DNA of 64,000 bases. It comes from Lacibacter sp. H375 (GTDB lineage Bacteria > Bacteroidota > Bacteroidia > Chitinophagales > Chitinophagaceae). The notes under the pieces are model-generated. The model was not told the origin of the DNA. It saw only the letters and a list, made by a program, of their open reading frames with translations, and ran no database searches. The first letter of the stretch is position 1; each line of letters opens with the position of its first letter. The stretch is taken from assembly GCF_037892425.1 (NCBI RefSeq), contig NZ_JBBKTT010000001.1, positions 1,488,001-1,552,000 on the forward strand, read 5' to 3'. Made by a program: the position numbers and the translations under genes. Positions 1 to 8,147 of the stretch are shown piece after piece.

Positions 1-153
1 CTGCGTCGTCGTCCGGAAGTGGTTGTTGAGCGTGCTGTAAAAGGGATGCTTCCTAAAAACCGCCTCGGTCGTAAGATGTACAAGAAGTTGTTTGTATATG
101 CTGGCGATAAACATTCACACATTGCACAACAACCAAAAGAACTGAAGTTCTAA
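1..153 (+). CDS. rplM: 50S ribosomal protein L13, C-terminal part
   Basis: The window opens inside this gene; the last 50 codons are present and end in TAA. The peptide runs [18 protein letters not shown] and then has the [11 protein letters not shown] stretch and a basic tail, which match the C-terminal end of bacterial L13. L13 is an early-assembling protein of the large ribosomal subunit that binds 23S rRNA. It lies 29 bases upstream of rpsI, the usual L13-S9 pairing, so the two are almost certainly co-transcribed. The start and any promoter lie outside the window. Confidence 0.95.
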   Translation: MRRRPEVVVERAVKGMLPKNRLGRKMYKKLFVYAGDKHSHIAQQPKELKF

Positions 154-182
154 TCATTTTCAAATTTTCAAACTCCTTATAA

Positions 183-572
183 ATGGAAAAGCAAAAAAAC
201 GCAGTTGGTCGCCGTAAAGAAGCCATTACCCGTGTGTTTATCAGCAAGGGTACCGGCACAATTACCGTGAACGACAAAAACTACAAAGAATATTTCAGCT
301 TGGTGTATTTACAAAACCAGGTAGAAGCTCCTTTAAGAACTGTTGAATCATTAGATAAGTTTGATGTAAAAGTTAACGCTAATGGTGGTGGTATTAAAGG
401 TCAGGCAGAAGCAGTGAAACTGGGTATTGCCCGTGCTTTGCTTGAAGTGAATCCTGAGTATCGCCCTGTATTGAAAGCTGCAGGTTTACTGAAGCGTGAT
501 CCACGTGGTGTTGAACGTAAGAAATTTGGTCATAAGAAAGCCCGTAGAAGCTACCAGTTCTCTAAACGTTAA
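183..572 (+). CDS. rpsI: 30S ribosomal protein S9
   Basis: 129 residues, the normal length for bacterial S9. It begins MEKQKNAVGRRKEAITRVF, has the conserved GGGIKGQAEAVKLGIARAL segment in the middle, and ends in the basic tail ARRSYQFSKR, whose last residues reach the P-site tRNA in the ribosome. The ATG follows a short A/T-rich gap with no Shine-Dalgarno sequence, as expected for Bacteroidota. It sits between rplM and rpsB. Confidence 0.98.
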   Translation: MEKQKNAVGRRKEAITRVFISKGTGTITVNDKNYKEYFSLVYLQNQVEAPLRTVESLDKFDVKVNANGGGIKGQAEAVKLGIARALLEVNPEYRPVLKAAGLLKRDPRGVERKKFGHKKARRSYQFSKR

Positions 573-597
573 CAAAACAGCTTCAGGCCCACAGCTT

Positions 598-626
598 CGA
601 GCTATGAGTTTTCTTCTCGTAGCTCG
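598..626 (+). repeat. Stem-loop in an AGCT-rich rpsI-rpsB spacer
   Basis: CGAGCTATGAG (598-608) and CTCGTAGCTCG (616-626) form an 11-bp stem with one G-U pair and a 7-base loop. The flanking bases repeat the words AGCTT and AGCTC several times. There is no T-tract after it, so it is not a plain intrinsic terminator. It lies 55 bases upstream of rpsB. It could be a processing site, a leader element for S2 control, or an intergenic repeat. Confidence 0.5.
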
Positions 627-680
627 CTGCTCAAAGCTCAGAGCTTTCAAACTATTACATACAATAACAAAAAGTATACA

Positions 681-1571
681 ATGGAAAATAACACTTCATT
701 ACAACAGCAATTACTCGAAGCGGGTGTACATTTTGGTCACCTGAAGAAGAAGTGGAATCCCAAGATGTTACCTTACATCTTTGCTGAAAAGAAAGGTATT
801 CACATCATCGACCTCAACAAAACTGTTGAAGGTTTGCAGGAAACTGCAGCAGCTATGAAACAGCTGGCACGCAGCGGTAAAAAGATCATGTTTGTTGCTA
901 CCAAGAAGCAAGCAAAAGAAATTGTTACTGAGTGCGCACAAAAAGTAAACATGCCGTACGTAACTGACCGTTGGTTAGGTGGTATGTTAACAAACTTCAA
1001 TACTGTTCGTAAGAGCGTAAAGAAAATGCAGAGCATTGAAAAAATGCTGAATGATGGTTCTTTCGACAGCATTACGAAAAAAGAGCGTCTCCAGTTAAGT
1101 CGTGATAAAGAGAAAATGGAAAAAGTATTGGGCGGTATCGCTAACATGAGCCGTGTTCCTGCTGCTTTGTTTTTAGTTGATATTGGTCACGAACATATTG
1201 GTTTGGCTGAAGCAAAGCGTTTAGGCATTACTACATTCGGTTTGGTTGATACAAACTGCGATCCTAATAAAGTAGACTACTTTATTCCGGGTAATGATGA
1301 TGCAACAAAATCAATCGCTATCATCACTCAATTCCTCACTGCAGCAATTGCAGAAGGTTTAGCTGAGCGCCAGGTTGAAAAAGAAGAAGACGAAACTGAA
1401 GAAGTAGAAGATAAAGGTGCTAAGTTCGACGAAGGTGAAGAAGGCGGTCGTGACAGAGGTGGACGTGGTGGTCGTGGTCCTGGTCGTGGTCCTGGTGGTA
1501 ACGCCGGCGGTCCTGGTGGAGCTCCTAAGCGTCGTGTACCAAGCACACAGAAGCGTACTTCAACCAGATAA
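681..1571 (+). CDS. rpsB: 30S ribosomal protein S2 with glycine/arginine-rich tail
   Basis: 296 residues. Residues 1-230 are a normal S2: LLEAGVHFGHLKKKWNPKM near the start, then RWLGGMLTNFNTVRKS and GLVDTNCDPNKVDYFIPGNDDA. S2 binds the small subunit near the mRNA exit and S1. After residue 230 comes an extension of about 60 residues, first acidic (EKEEDETEEVEDK) and then glycine/arginine-rich with RGG repeats, ending in a basic PKRRVPSTQKRTSTR. Escherichia coli S2 is 241 residues, so the tail is extra. C-terminal extensions of S2 occur in other Bacteroidota; what this one does is unknown to me. A terminator-like hairpin separates it from tsf. Confidence 0.97.
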   Translation: MENNTSLQQQLLEAGVHFGHLKKKWNPKMLPYIFAEKKGIHIIDLNKTVEGLQETAAAMKQLARSGKKIMFVATKKQAKEIVTECAQKVNMPYVTDRWLGGMLTNFNTVRKSVKKMQSIEKMLNDGSFDSITKKERLQLSRDKEKMEKVLGGIANMSRVPAALFLVDIGHEHIGLAEAKRLGITTFGLVDTNCDPNKVDYFIPGNDDATKSIAIITQFLTAAIAEGLAERQVEKEEDETEEVEDKGAKFDEGEEGGRDRGGRGGRGPGRGPGGNAGGPGGAPKRRVPSTQKRTSTR

Positions 1572-1629
1572 TAATGGGCAGGAAGTAAGATGTAGGATGA
1601 AAGAAGAGTAAGACTTCTAAAAAAATATA

Positions 1630-1679
1630 AAATGCTTTCTGCCTGAGTTAATTTATAAACTTTAGCAGAAAGCATTTTT
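1630..1679 (+). terminator. Intrinsic terminator/attenuator between rpsB and tsf
   Basis: AAATGCTTTCTGC (1630-1642) pairs perfectly with GCAGAAAGCATTT (1665-1677), a 13-bp stem with a 22-base loop, followed by a short T run. A terminator between rpsB and tsf would reduce tsf transcription relative to S2. The A/T-rich stretch after it repeats CAAATTTT (1680-1701). Confidence 0.7.
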
Positions 1680-1708
1680 CAAATTTTCAAATTTTCAAAT
1701 TAATAGAT

Positions 1709-2545
1709 ATGTCAACTGTAACAATAAGTGCACAGGATATTAATAAGCTTCGCCAGGCTACTGGTGCAGGTATGATGGATTGTCGTAAAGCATTAACTGA
1801 AACAAATGGTGATTTTGAAGCAGCGATCGATTGGTTGCGCAAACAAGGTCAGAAAGTAGCAGCAAAGCGTAGCGACCGTGAAGCAAAAGAAGGTGTTGTG
1901 ATTGCACAAACAAGTGCCGACAAAAAAGTGGGTTATGTTGTATGTATCAGTTGCGAAACTGATTTCGTAAGCAAGAATGCAGATTTTGTTGCTTTTGCAC
2001 AATCAATTGCTGATGCTGCTGTAGCCAACGATGTAAAGAGTGTTGATGAACTGAATGCCGCTGAAGTAAATGGCGCAAAAGTTGCTGATCTTATTAATGA
2101 TAAGCTTGCTTCAATTGGTGAAAAGATCGGTGTAAGCAAGTTTGAGCGTGTTGAAGCTCCTTATGTTGCTTCTTACATTCATGGTGCATACCGCATGGGT
2201 GTATTGGTGGGTTTAGATAAAGAAGCTGCTGAAGCTGGTAAAGATGTTGCAATGCAAATTGCGGCAATGAATCCTGTTGCAGTTGATGCTGACAGCGTAC
2301 CTGCTGATGTAGTGGCACGTGAAAAAGATATCATCGTTGAATTGATGAAGCAAGATCCGAAAATGGCCGGCAAACCTGAAGAAATGATTGCTAAGATCGC
2401 TGATGGTAAAATGAATGCGTTCTTTAAAGAACAAACTTTGTTGGCTCAGGCTTTCGTGAAAGATGCTTCTAAGAGCGTAGGTGAATTCCTGAAAGCTTCA
2501 GGCGATGTAAAAGTAACAACCTTCAAACGTGTTGCTTTAGGATAA
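1709..2545 (+). CDS. tsf: Translation elongation factor Ts
   Basis: 278 residues, a normal length. EF-Ts is the guanine nucleotide exchange factor of EF-Tu. The N-terminal UBA-like domain has the signature LRQATGAGMMDCRKAL (about residues 15-30), and the core carries the CETDFVSKNADF motif that contacts EF-Tu (about residues 80-91). The ATG at 1709 follows an A/T-rich leader. The gene is downstream of rpsB, the common order, and is followed by a strong terminator at 2573-2604. Confidence 0.98.
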   Translation: MSTVTISAQDINKLRQATGAGMMDCRKALTETNGDFEAAIDWLRKQGQKVAAKRSDREAKEGVVIAQTSADKKVGYVVCISCETDFVSKNADFVAFAQSIADAAVANDVKSVDELNAAEVNGAKVADLINDKLASIGEKIGVSKFERVEAPYVASYIHGAYRMGVLVGLDKEAAEAGKDVAMQIAAMNPVAVDADSVPADVVAREKDIIVELMKQDPKMAGKPEEMIAKIADGKMNAFFKEQTLLAQAFVKDASKSVGEFLKASGDVKVTTFKRVALG

Positions 2546-2572
2546 GATTAGAATGTAGTCCTGATAAAACGG

Positions 2573-2604
2573 TCCCGTGTACGAAAGTGCACGGGATTTT
2601 TTTT
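2573..2604 (+). terminator. Intrinsic terminator after tsf
   Basis: TCCCGTGTAC and GTGCACGGGA form a 10-bp stem with one G-U pair and a GAAA loop, followed by eight T. It closes the rplM-rpsI-rpsB-tsf transcription unit. Confidence 0.9.
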
Positions 2605-2630
2605 GACAGTGCCGCAGGCATAAACTCCTG

Positions 2631-2638
2631 TACATTTG
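2631..2638 (+). promoter_or_regulatory. Promoter -7 box TACATTTG
   Basis: Exact match to the Bacteroidota -7 consensus TAnnTTTG, 19 bases upstream of the ATG at 2658 and just downstream of the tsf terminator. The predicted transcription start is near 2643. A clear -33 element at the usual spacing is not obvious; TTTG at 2602-2605 is 25 bases away. Confidence 0.6.
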
Positions 2639-2657
2639 AAAACGAAAAAAGATTGCT

Positions 2658-3125
2658 ATGCACGAACAACTAAACTTTATAAAGAACGAATACATACCCA
2701 TCATTCGTGAAGCCGATATTTCTGTTCAACCCAAATGGGGAAAAATGAATTTTCAGCAAATGGTGGAACATGTGGCTGCTTTCTTTAAAGTATCAACGCA
2801 TAAATTAAAATTCGATCTTGTTTCACCTCCTGAACATATGCCTAAGCTCAAAGAATTTTTAATGAGCGATAAACAGTTCAGGGAAAACACAAAAGCTCCC
2901 TCAAGTATCATCGGTGAAGAACCTTTTCCTGTTCATTATTCATCAGCTGAAGAAGCGGTTGCCAAACTGGAAAAAGAAGTCAACCACTTCTTTCATTTTT
3001 ACGAAACTAATCCAACAGCTACTGCAGTTCATCCTGTATTTGGCGAACTGAACTTTGAAGAATGGGTAAGGCTCCATTATAAGCATGTTACTCATCATTT
3101 GCGACAGTTTGGTTTGCTAAGTTAA
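2658..3125 (+). CDS. DinB-like protein of the DUF1569 type
   Basis: 155 residues, no signal peptide, predicted cytoplasmic four-helix bundle. The pattern WGKMNFQQMVEHVAAFF near residue 27 and the C-terminal WVRLHYKHVTHHLRQFGL resemble the DUF1569 branch of the DinB/YfiT superfamily, in which spaced histidines often bind a metal. No substrate can be assigned. It has its own promoter (TACATTTG at 2631) and is separated by 69 bases from paaZ. I am confident it is a real gene, less so of the family detail. Confidence 0.8.
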   Translation: MHEQLNFIKNEYIPIIREADISVQPKWGKMNFQQMVEHVAAFFKVSTHKLKFDLVSPPEHMPKLKEFLMSDKQFRENTKAPSSIIGEEPFPVHYSSAEEAVAKLEKEVNHFFHFYETNPTATAVHPVFGELNFEEWVRLHYKHVTHHLRQFGLLS

Positions 3126-3194
3126 AAATGACACAAGCCATTTACTGAACTATCTTCTGCTGTAACTTAGCAGCCTAACGATTATTAGCAAAAT

Positions 3195-5270
3195 ATGAAT
3201 AAGCTCGGCAATTATATCACCGGCCATTGGATAAATGGCGATGGTGAAGGACAACTCCTATACAATGCTGTTACAGGCGAACCTGTTGCAACTGCATCAA
3301 CAAAGGGATTAGACTTTCAATCCATTCTTCATTATGGAAGAACTGTTGGTAATCCTGCCTTGCGAAAAATGACGTTTCATGAGCGTGGGAATATGCTTAA
3401 AGCATTGGCTATTCATTTACGTAATCACCTCGATAAATTTTATGCTGTTTCTTATCAAACAGGTGCAACAAAAGCAGACAGCTGGGTAGATATTGAAGGT
3501 GGTATAGGTAATTTATTTGCGAACGCATCGCTTCGTCGCAAATTTCCTGACGAAGTATTTTGTATTGATGGTGAAAGTCATAACCTGAGCAAGAACAATA
3601 CATTCATGGGCACACATATTCTTGTGCCGAAGGAAGGCGTGGCTGTACATATCAACGCATTTAATTTTCCTGTTTGGGGAATGTTGGAAAAAATAGCGGT
3701 TAACTTATTGGCAGGGGTGCCTGCTGTTGTGAAACCGGCAACAGTAACAGCTTACTTAACCGAAGCTGTTGTGCAAGAGATCATCGCCTCCGAAATATTA
3801 CCTGAAGGTGCATTGCAATTGATCTGCGGTAGTGCAGGTGATATATTAAGTCATGTAAACAGCCAGGATATTATTACGTTCACCGGTAGTGCATCAACAG
3901 GATTGATGTTGAAGAGCCAGAAGAATATTCTGCAAGAAAACGTTCCGTTTAATATGGAAGCTGATTCACTCAACTGTATTGTGCTGGGCGACGATGTAAA
4001 CCCGGGTATGCCTGAGTGGGACATTTTTATTAAAGAAGTAAGAAAGGAAATGACCTTGAAAGCCGGACAGCGTTGTACCGGAATCCGCCGAATATTTGTT
4101 CCGGAGAGTAAGATGGAAGATCTGTGGAAAGCAATATCAACGTCATTAGCGCAAACAACCATCGGTAATCCGCTCAATGAAAAAGTAAGAATGGGTTCAT
4201 TGGCTGGTGAAACACAACGTAAAGAAGTAAGAGAACAAGTGCAGAAATTATTAGCGTCATCTCAAATTGTTTATGGCAGCCTAGATAGTGTTGATGTGGT
4301 TGATGCTGATGCAAGCAAGGGTGCATTTATTTCACCAATATTATTGAAGAATGAAAAGCCATGGACTTCAAACGAAGTACATGAAGTAGAAGCATTTGGT
4401 CCGGTGAGTACCATTATGCCCTACAAGACAATTGATGAAGCAATTGCATTGAGCAAACTTGGAAAGGGTAGTTTGTGTTCTTCCATTGTTACTGCGGATC
4501 ATAAAATTGCAAAGCAATATGTAATTGGCGCAGCAACACATCATGGACGAATTCTTGTGTTGAATAATGAGTGCGCAAAAGAAAGTACCGGTCATGGTTC
4601 ACCGTTACCCTTGTTGGTGCATGGTGGTCCTGGCCGTGCTGGCGGTGGCGAAGAAATGGGGGGCTTGCGTGGTGTAAAACATTACCTGCAACGAACAGCA
4701 ATTCAAGGTTCGCCAACAACTATTACGGCAATTACAAATGTTTACCAGCCAAATGCTAAAGGGAAAGACCCCGGTAAGCATCCGTTTAAGAAATATTTCG
4801 AAGAATTGGAGATCGGCGATCAGATCATCACAGGAAAAAGAGTGATTACCAGTGAAGACATTGATCGCTTTGCTGATTTGAGTGGAGATCATTTCTATGC
4901 TCATATTAAAACAACTGATTTTTCGGGAACCATGTTTGAACAACAGGTGGCACATGGTTATTTTATCATGAGTATAGCTGCTGGTTTGTTTGTAGACAGT
5001 TATGACATAAACCCGGTATTGCTGAATTATGGTATTGATGAGTTGCGTTTTACCAAACCTGTTTATCCCGGTGCAGAAGTGTATATACGGTTTACATGCA
5101 AAGAGAAGTTGCCGAATGATAAACGTATTGTAGAAAAACCGGAAGATTTTAAACGGGGCGATGACATTGAAAAAGGAATTGTAAAGTGGCTGGTGGAGTT
5201 TTTGGATGAAACAGATGAACTAACCGGCGTTGCTACAATTTTAACAATGGTAAAAAAATTAAAGCAGTAG
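3195..5270 (+). CDS. paaZ: Oxepin-CoA hydrolase / 3-oxo-5,6-dehydrosuberyl-CoA semialdehyde dehydrogenase (PaaZ)
   Basis: 691 residues (E. coli PaaZ is 681). This fusion enzyme opens the oxepin ring of the phenylacetate pathway with its C-terminal hydratase and oxidises the resulting aldehyde with its N-terminal NADP-dependent dehydrogenase. Residues 1-520 are an aldehyde dehydrogenase with Glu255 (NMEADS) and nucleophile Cys294 (GQRCTG). Residues about 540-690 are a MaoC-type hot-dog hydratase with Asp565 and His570 in SGDHFYAH. All four catalytic residues are present. A weak promoter-like TAACTTAG is at 3163-3170. The gene is followed after 57 bases by an enoyl-CoA hydratase-like gene, probably in the same transcript. 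The other paa genes lie 35-50 kb away. Confidence 0.95.
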   Translation: MNKLGNYITGHWINGDGEGQLLYNAVTGEPVATASTKGLDFQSILHYGRTVGNPALRKMTFHERGNMLKALAIHLRNHLDKFYAVSYQTGATKADSWVDIEGGIGNLFANASLRRKFPDEVFCIDGESHNLSKNNTFMGTHILVPKEGVAVHINAFNFPVWGMLEKIAVNLLAGVPAVVKPATVTAYLTEAVVQEIIASEILPEGALQLICGSAGDILSHVNSQDIITFTGSASTGLMLKSQKNILQENVPFNMEADSLNCIVLGDDVNPGMPEWDIFIKEVRKEMTLKAGQRCTGIRRIFVPESKMEDLWKAISTSLAQTTIGNPLNEKVRMGSLAGETQRKEVREQVQKLLASSQIVYGSLDSVDVVDADASKGAFISPILLKNEKPWTSNEVHEVEAFGPVSTIMPYKTIDEAIALSKLGKGSLCSSIVTADHKIAKQYVIGAATHHGRILVLNNECAKESTGHGSPLPLLVHGGPGRAGGGEEMGGLRGVKHYLQRTAIQGSPTTITAITNVYQPNAKGKDPGKHPFKKYFEELEIGDQIITGKRVITSEDIDRFADLSGDHFYAHIKTTDFSGTMFEQQVAHGYFIMSIAAGLFVDSYDINPVLLNYGIDELRFTKPVYPGAEVYIRFTCKEKLPNDKRIVEKPEDFKRGDDIEKGIVKWLVEFLDETDELTGVATILTMVKKLKQ

Positions 5271-5327
5271 CAGGCATTGCATTTGTGCAAAGAGTGCTGT
5301 AATTTAATAAGACTAAATCAATGAATC

Positions 5328-6101
5328 ATGGTTACGCAGATCAGTGAAGCATACGTAAAAAAGGAATTACATAAAGGAATTGCAACTGTTGAGTTTCATC
5401 ACCCGCAAAGTAATTCGTTACCCGGCAGTTTATTAAGTGAACTGGCTCACACCATTTCGCACCTGGCGCACGATCCGAATGTATTAGTGATCATATTAAA
5501 ATCATCAGGTGAAAAAGCTTTTTGTGCAGGCGCAAGTTTTGATGAACTGGTAGCAATAGAAAATGAAACAGAAGGATTAAAATTTTTCAGCGGCTTTGCT
5601 CATGTGATCAATGCCATGCGTAAATGTCCGAAACTGATCATTGGCCGCATTCATGGAAAATGTGTGGGCGGTGGTGTTGGTTTGGCAGCGGCTGTAGATT
5701 ATGCTATTGCAGTTGAAGGTTCAGATATAAAACTGAGCGAACTGGCTGTAGGTATTGGTCCGTTTGTGGTAGGCCCGGCAGTAGAACGTAAGATCGGTAC
5801 ATCAGCTTTTACTCAATTGGCAATTGATGCAGCCAGCTGGCGTAATGCCGATTGGGCAAAACGTAAAGGATTGTTTTCTGAATTGCATCCTACCATTGAA
5901 GACATGGATGAATCAATTTCCAAACTTGCCAATACATTATCGCATTCTTCACCCGAAGCTATGCACGAAATGAAAAAGATATTCTGGAAAGGAACAGAGC
6001 ATTGGGATGAACTATTGATCGAACGTGCAAAGATCAGCGGCAGATTAGTGTTGAGTGAGTTTACACGAAATGCAATTGCAAAATTTAAAGTGAAGAGTTG
6101 A
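5328..6101 (+). CDS. Enoyl-CoA hydratase/isomerase family protein next to paaZ
   Basis: 257 residues, crotonase fold. The oxyanion-hole segments are visible (AFCAGASFDEL and GKCVGGGVGLAAAVDYA). The first catalytic glutamate of classical hydratases, normally in GGGCE, is replaced by glycine (GGGVG), while the second, in the position of QPE, is kept as LSE. It is therefore not a standard two-glutamate hydratase and may be an isomerase or act on an unusual acyl-CoA. Its position after paaZ suggests a role in phenylacetate breakdown. It is less like PaaF or PaaG than the gene at 45464 is like PaaG. An ATG at 5321 is out of frame. Confidence 0.85.
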   Translation: MVTQISEAYVKKELHKGIATVEFHHPQSNSLPGSLLSELAHTISHLAHDPNVLVIILKSSGEKAFCAGASFDELVAIENETEGLKFFSGFAHVINAMRKCPKLIIGRIHGKCVGGGVGLAAAVDYAIAVEGSDIKLSELAVGIGPFVVGPAVERKIGTSAFTQLAIDAASWRNADWAKRKGLFSELHPTIEDMDESISKLANTLSHSSPEAMHEMKKIFWKGTEHWDELLIERAKISGRLVLSEFTRNAIAKFKVKS

Positions 6102-6193
6102 AATGAGTAGAAAGAGAAAAAGAGTCTGATAAAAAATATCACGTTAGTTAAACAAGCGACAGTTTGCCTCTTTCTCTTTTTTATTTTTAGCAC

Positions 6194-6832
6194 ATGATTC
6201 AAACCTTCTCTGCAGATAATTTTCAAACATATTGCGATCTTCTTTCAAAAAAAGACAAACATCTCAAAGCCATCATCAAAGAGCATGGTTACCCACCTAT
6301 GTGGACACGTAAGCAAGGTTTTGAAACACTTATTCTAACAATTCTTGAACAACAAGTTTCACTGGCAGCAGCATTTGCTGCGTATAAAAAATTAAAAGCA
6401 CGAATAGGTGCTGTTACACCGGCAAAAATTCTTGCCATGAGCAATGAAGAATTGAGGGAATGTTATTTCACAAGACAAAAACAAGTGTATGCAAAAGAAT
6501 TGGCAACAGCAATAACAACAAAAAAGATTCAGCTAAAAAAATTTTCAATGTTGACTGATGAAGAAGTAAGAACACAGCTTACTTCTATTAAAGGAATTGG
6601 CAACTGGACAACTGATGTGTATCTCATGCATGCATTGCAACGCACCGATCTTTTCCCGTTGGGCGATATTGCCTTGGTGAATAGTTTAAAAGAAAACAAG
6701 CAACTGCATCCGCAAATAACAAAAGAAGAAATGCTCACTATTGCCGAACCATGGCGACCTTATCGTACAATTGCCGCCATGATTCTTTGGCATTCTTATA
6801 TCAAAAAGCGGAACATTAAGATTGAACATTGA
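6194..6832 (+). CDS. DNA-3-methyladenine glycosylase II family protein (HhH-GPD)
   Basis: 212 residues, single HhH-GPD domain of the AlkA type without AlkA's N-terminal domain. Visible are the helix-hairpin-helix LTSIKGIGNWTTDVYLMHAL (about residues 133-152) and the catalytic aspartate downstream in FPLGDIAL. These enzymes remove alkylated bases such as 3-methyladenine in base excision repair. No iron-sulfur cysteines are present. A TATTTTTA box at 6182-6189 places the transcription start close to the ATG. A paralogue lies at 32246. Confidence 0.9.
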   Translation: MIQTFSADNFQTYCDLLSKKDKHLKAIIKEHGYPPMWTRKQGFETLILTILEQQVSLAAAFAAYKKLKARIGAVTPAKILAMSNEELRECYFTRQKQVYAKELATAITTKKIQLKKFSMLTDEEVRTQLTSIKGIGNWTTDVYLMHALQRTDLFPLGDIALVNSLKENKQLHPQITKEEMLTIAEPWRPYRTIAAMILWHSYIKKRNIKIEH

Positions 6833-6847
6833 TGAAAGTCTGCGCTA

Positions 6848-7483
6848 TTACAGATCATCATATTCATAAATTTCATCGATATGTGTACCAGCCTTCATAT
6901 CAAACACAGGTTTGATGATGCCGTTTTCGAGACCATAAACCCACCCATGAAGATCTGGCCGTTGTTCATGTTTCCATGCTCGTTGAATGGTAGATGTTTT
7001 CGCTAAACTGAACACTTGTTCCTGCACATTCAGTTCAGTCAACCTGTTTGTTTTTTCTGTTTCGTCGGTCAGCAGATCTAATTCTGCTCTGTGAATACGA
7101 TATACATCTTTGATATTACGTAGCCACATATTCAATACCGGTCTGAAATCGTGATTGGTAAGAGCTGCTTTAATGCCCCCGCATCCGTAATGACCACAAA
7201 CAATTACATGTTTTACTTTCAAATGGTTCACGGCATAATCCAGCACACTCAATACGTTCACATCTGTATTGATCACGAGGTTGGCCACATTACGGTGAAC
7301 AAAAATTTCGCCCGGCTCTGTGCCGGTGATCTCGTTGGCAGGAACACGGCTGTCGCTGCAACCGATCCATAAGAACTCAGGTGTTTGTAAATGCGCAAGC
7401 CGGTCAAAGTATTCAGGATCATCTGACACTTTTTTGGCGGCCCACTGTTTATTTTCATTTAATAATACTTCGTATGGTTTCAT
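6848..7483 (-). CDS. can: Beta-carbonic anhydrase, Can type
   Basis: 211 residues from the ATG at 7483; an upstream ATG at 7585 would add 34 residues with no family match. It aligns closely with E. coli Can, and the zinc ligands fall at the same numbers: Cys42, Asp44, His98 and Cys101 (CSDSR and CGHYGCGG). It interconverts CO2 and bicarbonate in the cytoplasm. It is transcribed away from the second carbonic anhydrase and the SulP/Dab genes, with 190 bases between it and the next gene. The family includes bicarbonate-inhibited type II enzymes, which this numbering fits. Confidence 0.95.
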   Translation of the reverse strand: MKPYEVLLNENKQWAAKKVSDDPEYFDRLAHLQTPEFLWIGCSDSRVPANEITGTEPGEIFVHRNVANLVINTDVNVLSVLDYAVNHLKVKHVIVCGHYGCGGIKAALTNHDFRPVLNMWLRNIKDVYRIHRAELDLLTDETEKTNRLTELNVQEQVFSLAKTSTIQRAWKHEQRPDLHGWVYGLENGIIKPVFDMKAGTHIDEIYEYDDL

Positions 7484-7673
7484 AAAGGCGTCTATTTTTT
7501 CCTCAAGCAAACAAACAGATGTTTGTATTACAGGAGAGTAAGTGTTAAATTTTTTTAAGATAAATATGACATTAAAAGTAAACAAACCAACTGATTCGTT
7601 CTTATTTTAGCCGTCGGTAAGTTATAAGTGGCTTGGATTCCAGTATTCAAAATCTTATCTTGCAACACATTCC

Positions 7674-8045
7674 ATGAAGCGTAGTCGTATAACATATAGC
7701 ATTATTCAAAAAACATCCACCATTTTTATGATGGCTGCTTTGCTATGGCTTACGATCAGTCTTCCATTTGTTTATGCTGGTCAGCAGGAAATTGCACAAC
7801 AGCAGCAAAAAGATAATACCGATTCACCTTTCACGGGTAATGAAGAGGAAAGTGCTAATCCATTCGGCAACTCAACCGAGGAAAAAGCCCCTAGTAATAA
7901 CTCCTTTTCAGAAGAATATCTTCACGACCATCACAAAGAGGATGGTTTATTAGCAGTGTCTAAACAATATCGTTCTTGTGAAAACGCAAGAAACTATATT
8001 GCTTTTCATGGCGAACTTTTGGTTCCCCCTCCAAACTGTGCCTAA
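7674..8045 (+). CDS. Small exported or anchored protein, unknown function
   Basis: 123 residues, not recognised. Residues about 14-36 are hydrophobic (IFMMAALLWLTISLPFVYA) and may be a signal peptide ending AYAGQ-like or a single anchor. The rest is polar, rich in Gln, Asn, Ser and Glu, with two cysteines late (SCENARN and PPNCA). A TTG (7633-7635), 20 bases, and TATCTTG (7656-7662) precede it as a likely promoter. It stands between two carbonic anhydrase genes, 102 bases upstream of the second, so a role in the inorganic-carbon locus is possible but not shown. Confidence 0.6.
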   Translation: MKRSRITYSIIQKTSTIFMMAALLWLTISLPFVYAGQQEIAQQQQKDNTDSPFTGNEEESANPFGNSTEEKAPSNNSFSEEYLHDHHKEDGLLAVSKQYRSCENARNYIAFHGELLVPPPNCA

Positions 8046-8110
8046 TTTTTTCCTTTATTGACATTGGCTTAAAACGCCTGTTTTACTGTTACATTAATTA
8101 TACAATTATG

Positions 8111-8130
8111 TTGTCATATACGTATGACAA
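8111..8130. promoter_or_regulatory. 20-bp inverted repeat upstream of the carbonic anhydrase/SulP/Dab genes
   Basis: TTGTCATATACGTATGACAA has perfect 8-bp arms (TTGTCATA and TATGACAA) around TACG. It lies just before a weak -7-like TAACTTAA (8131-8138) and the ATG at 8148. The position fits a dimeric repressor or activator site. As RNA it would be a hairpin with a UACG loop, a stable tetraloop class. Confidence 0.5.
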
Positions 8131-8147
8131 TAACTTAAAAACTTAAA

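Noticed and set aside
1328-1675. Proline-rich ORF on the opposite strand of rpsB
   Set aside because: It is the antisense shadow of the glycine/arginine-rich tail.
1680-1701. CAAATTTT tandem repeats as a regulatory element
   Set aside because: Short A/T-rich words like this also precede rpsI and look like ordinary low-complexity leader sequence.
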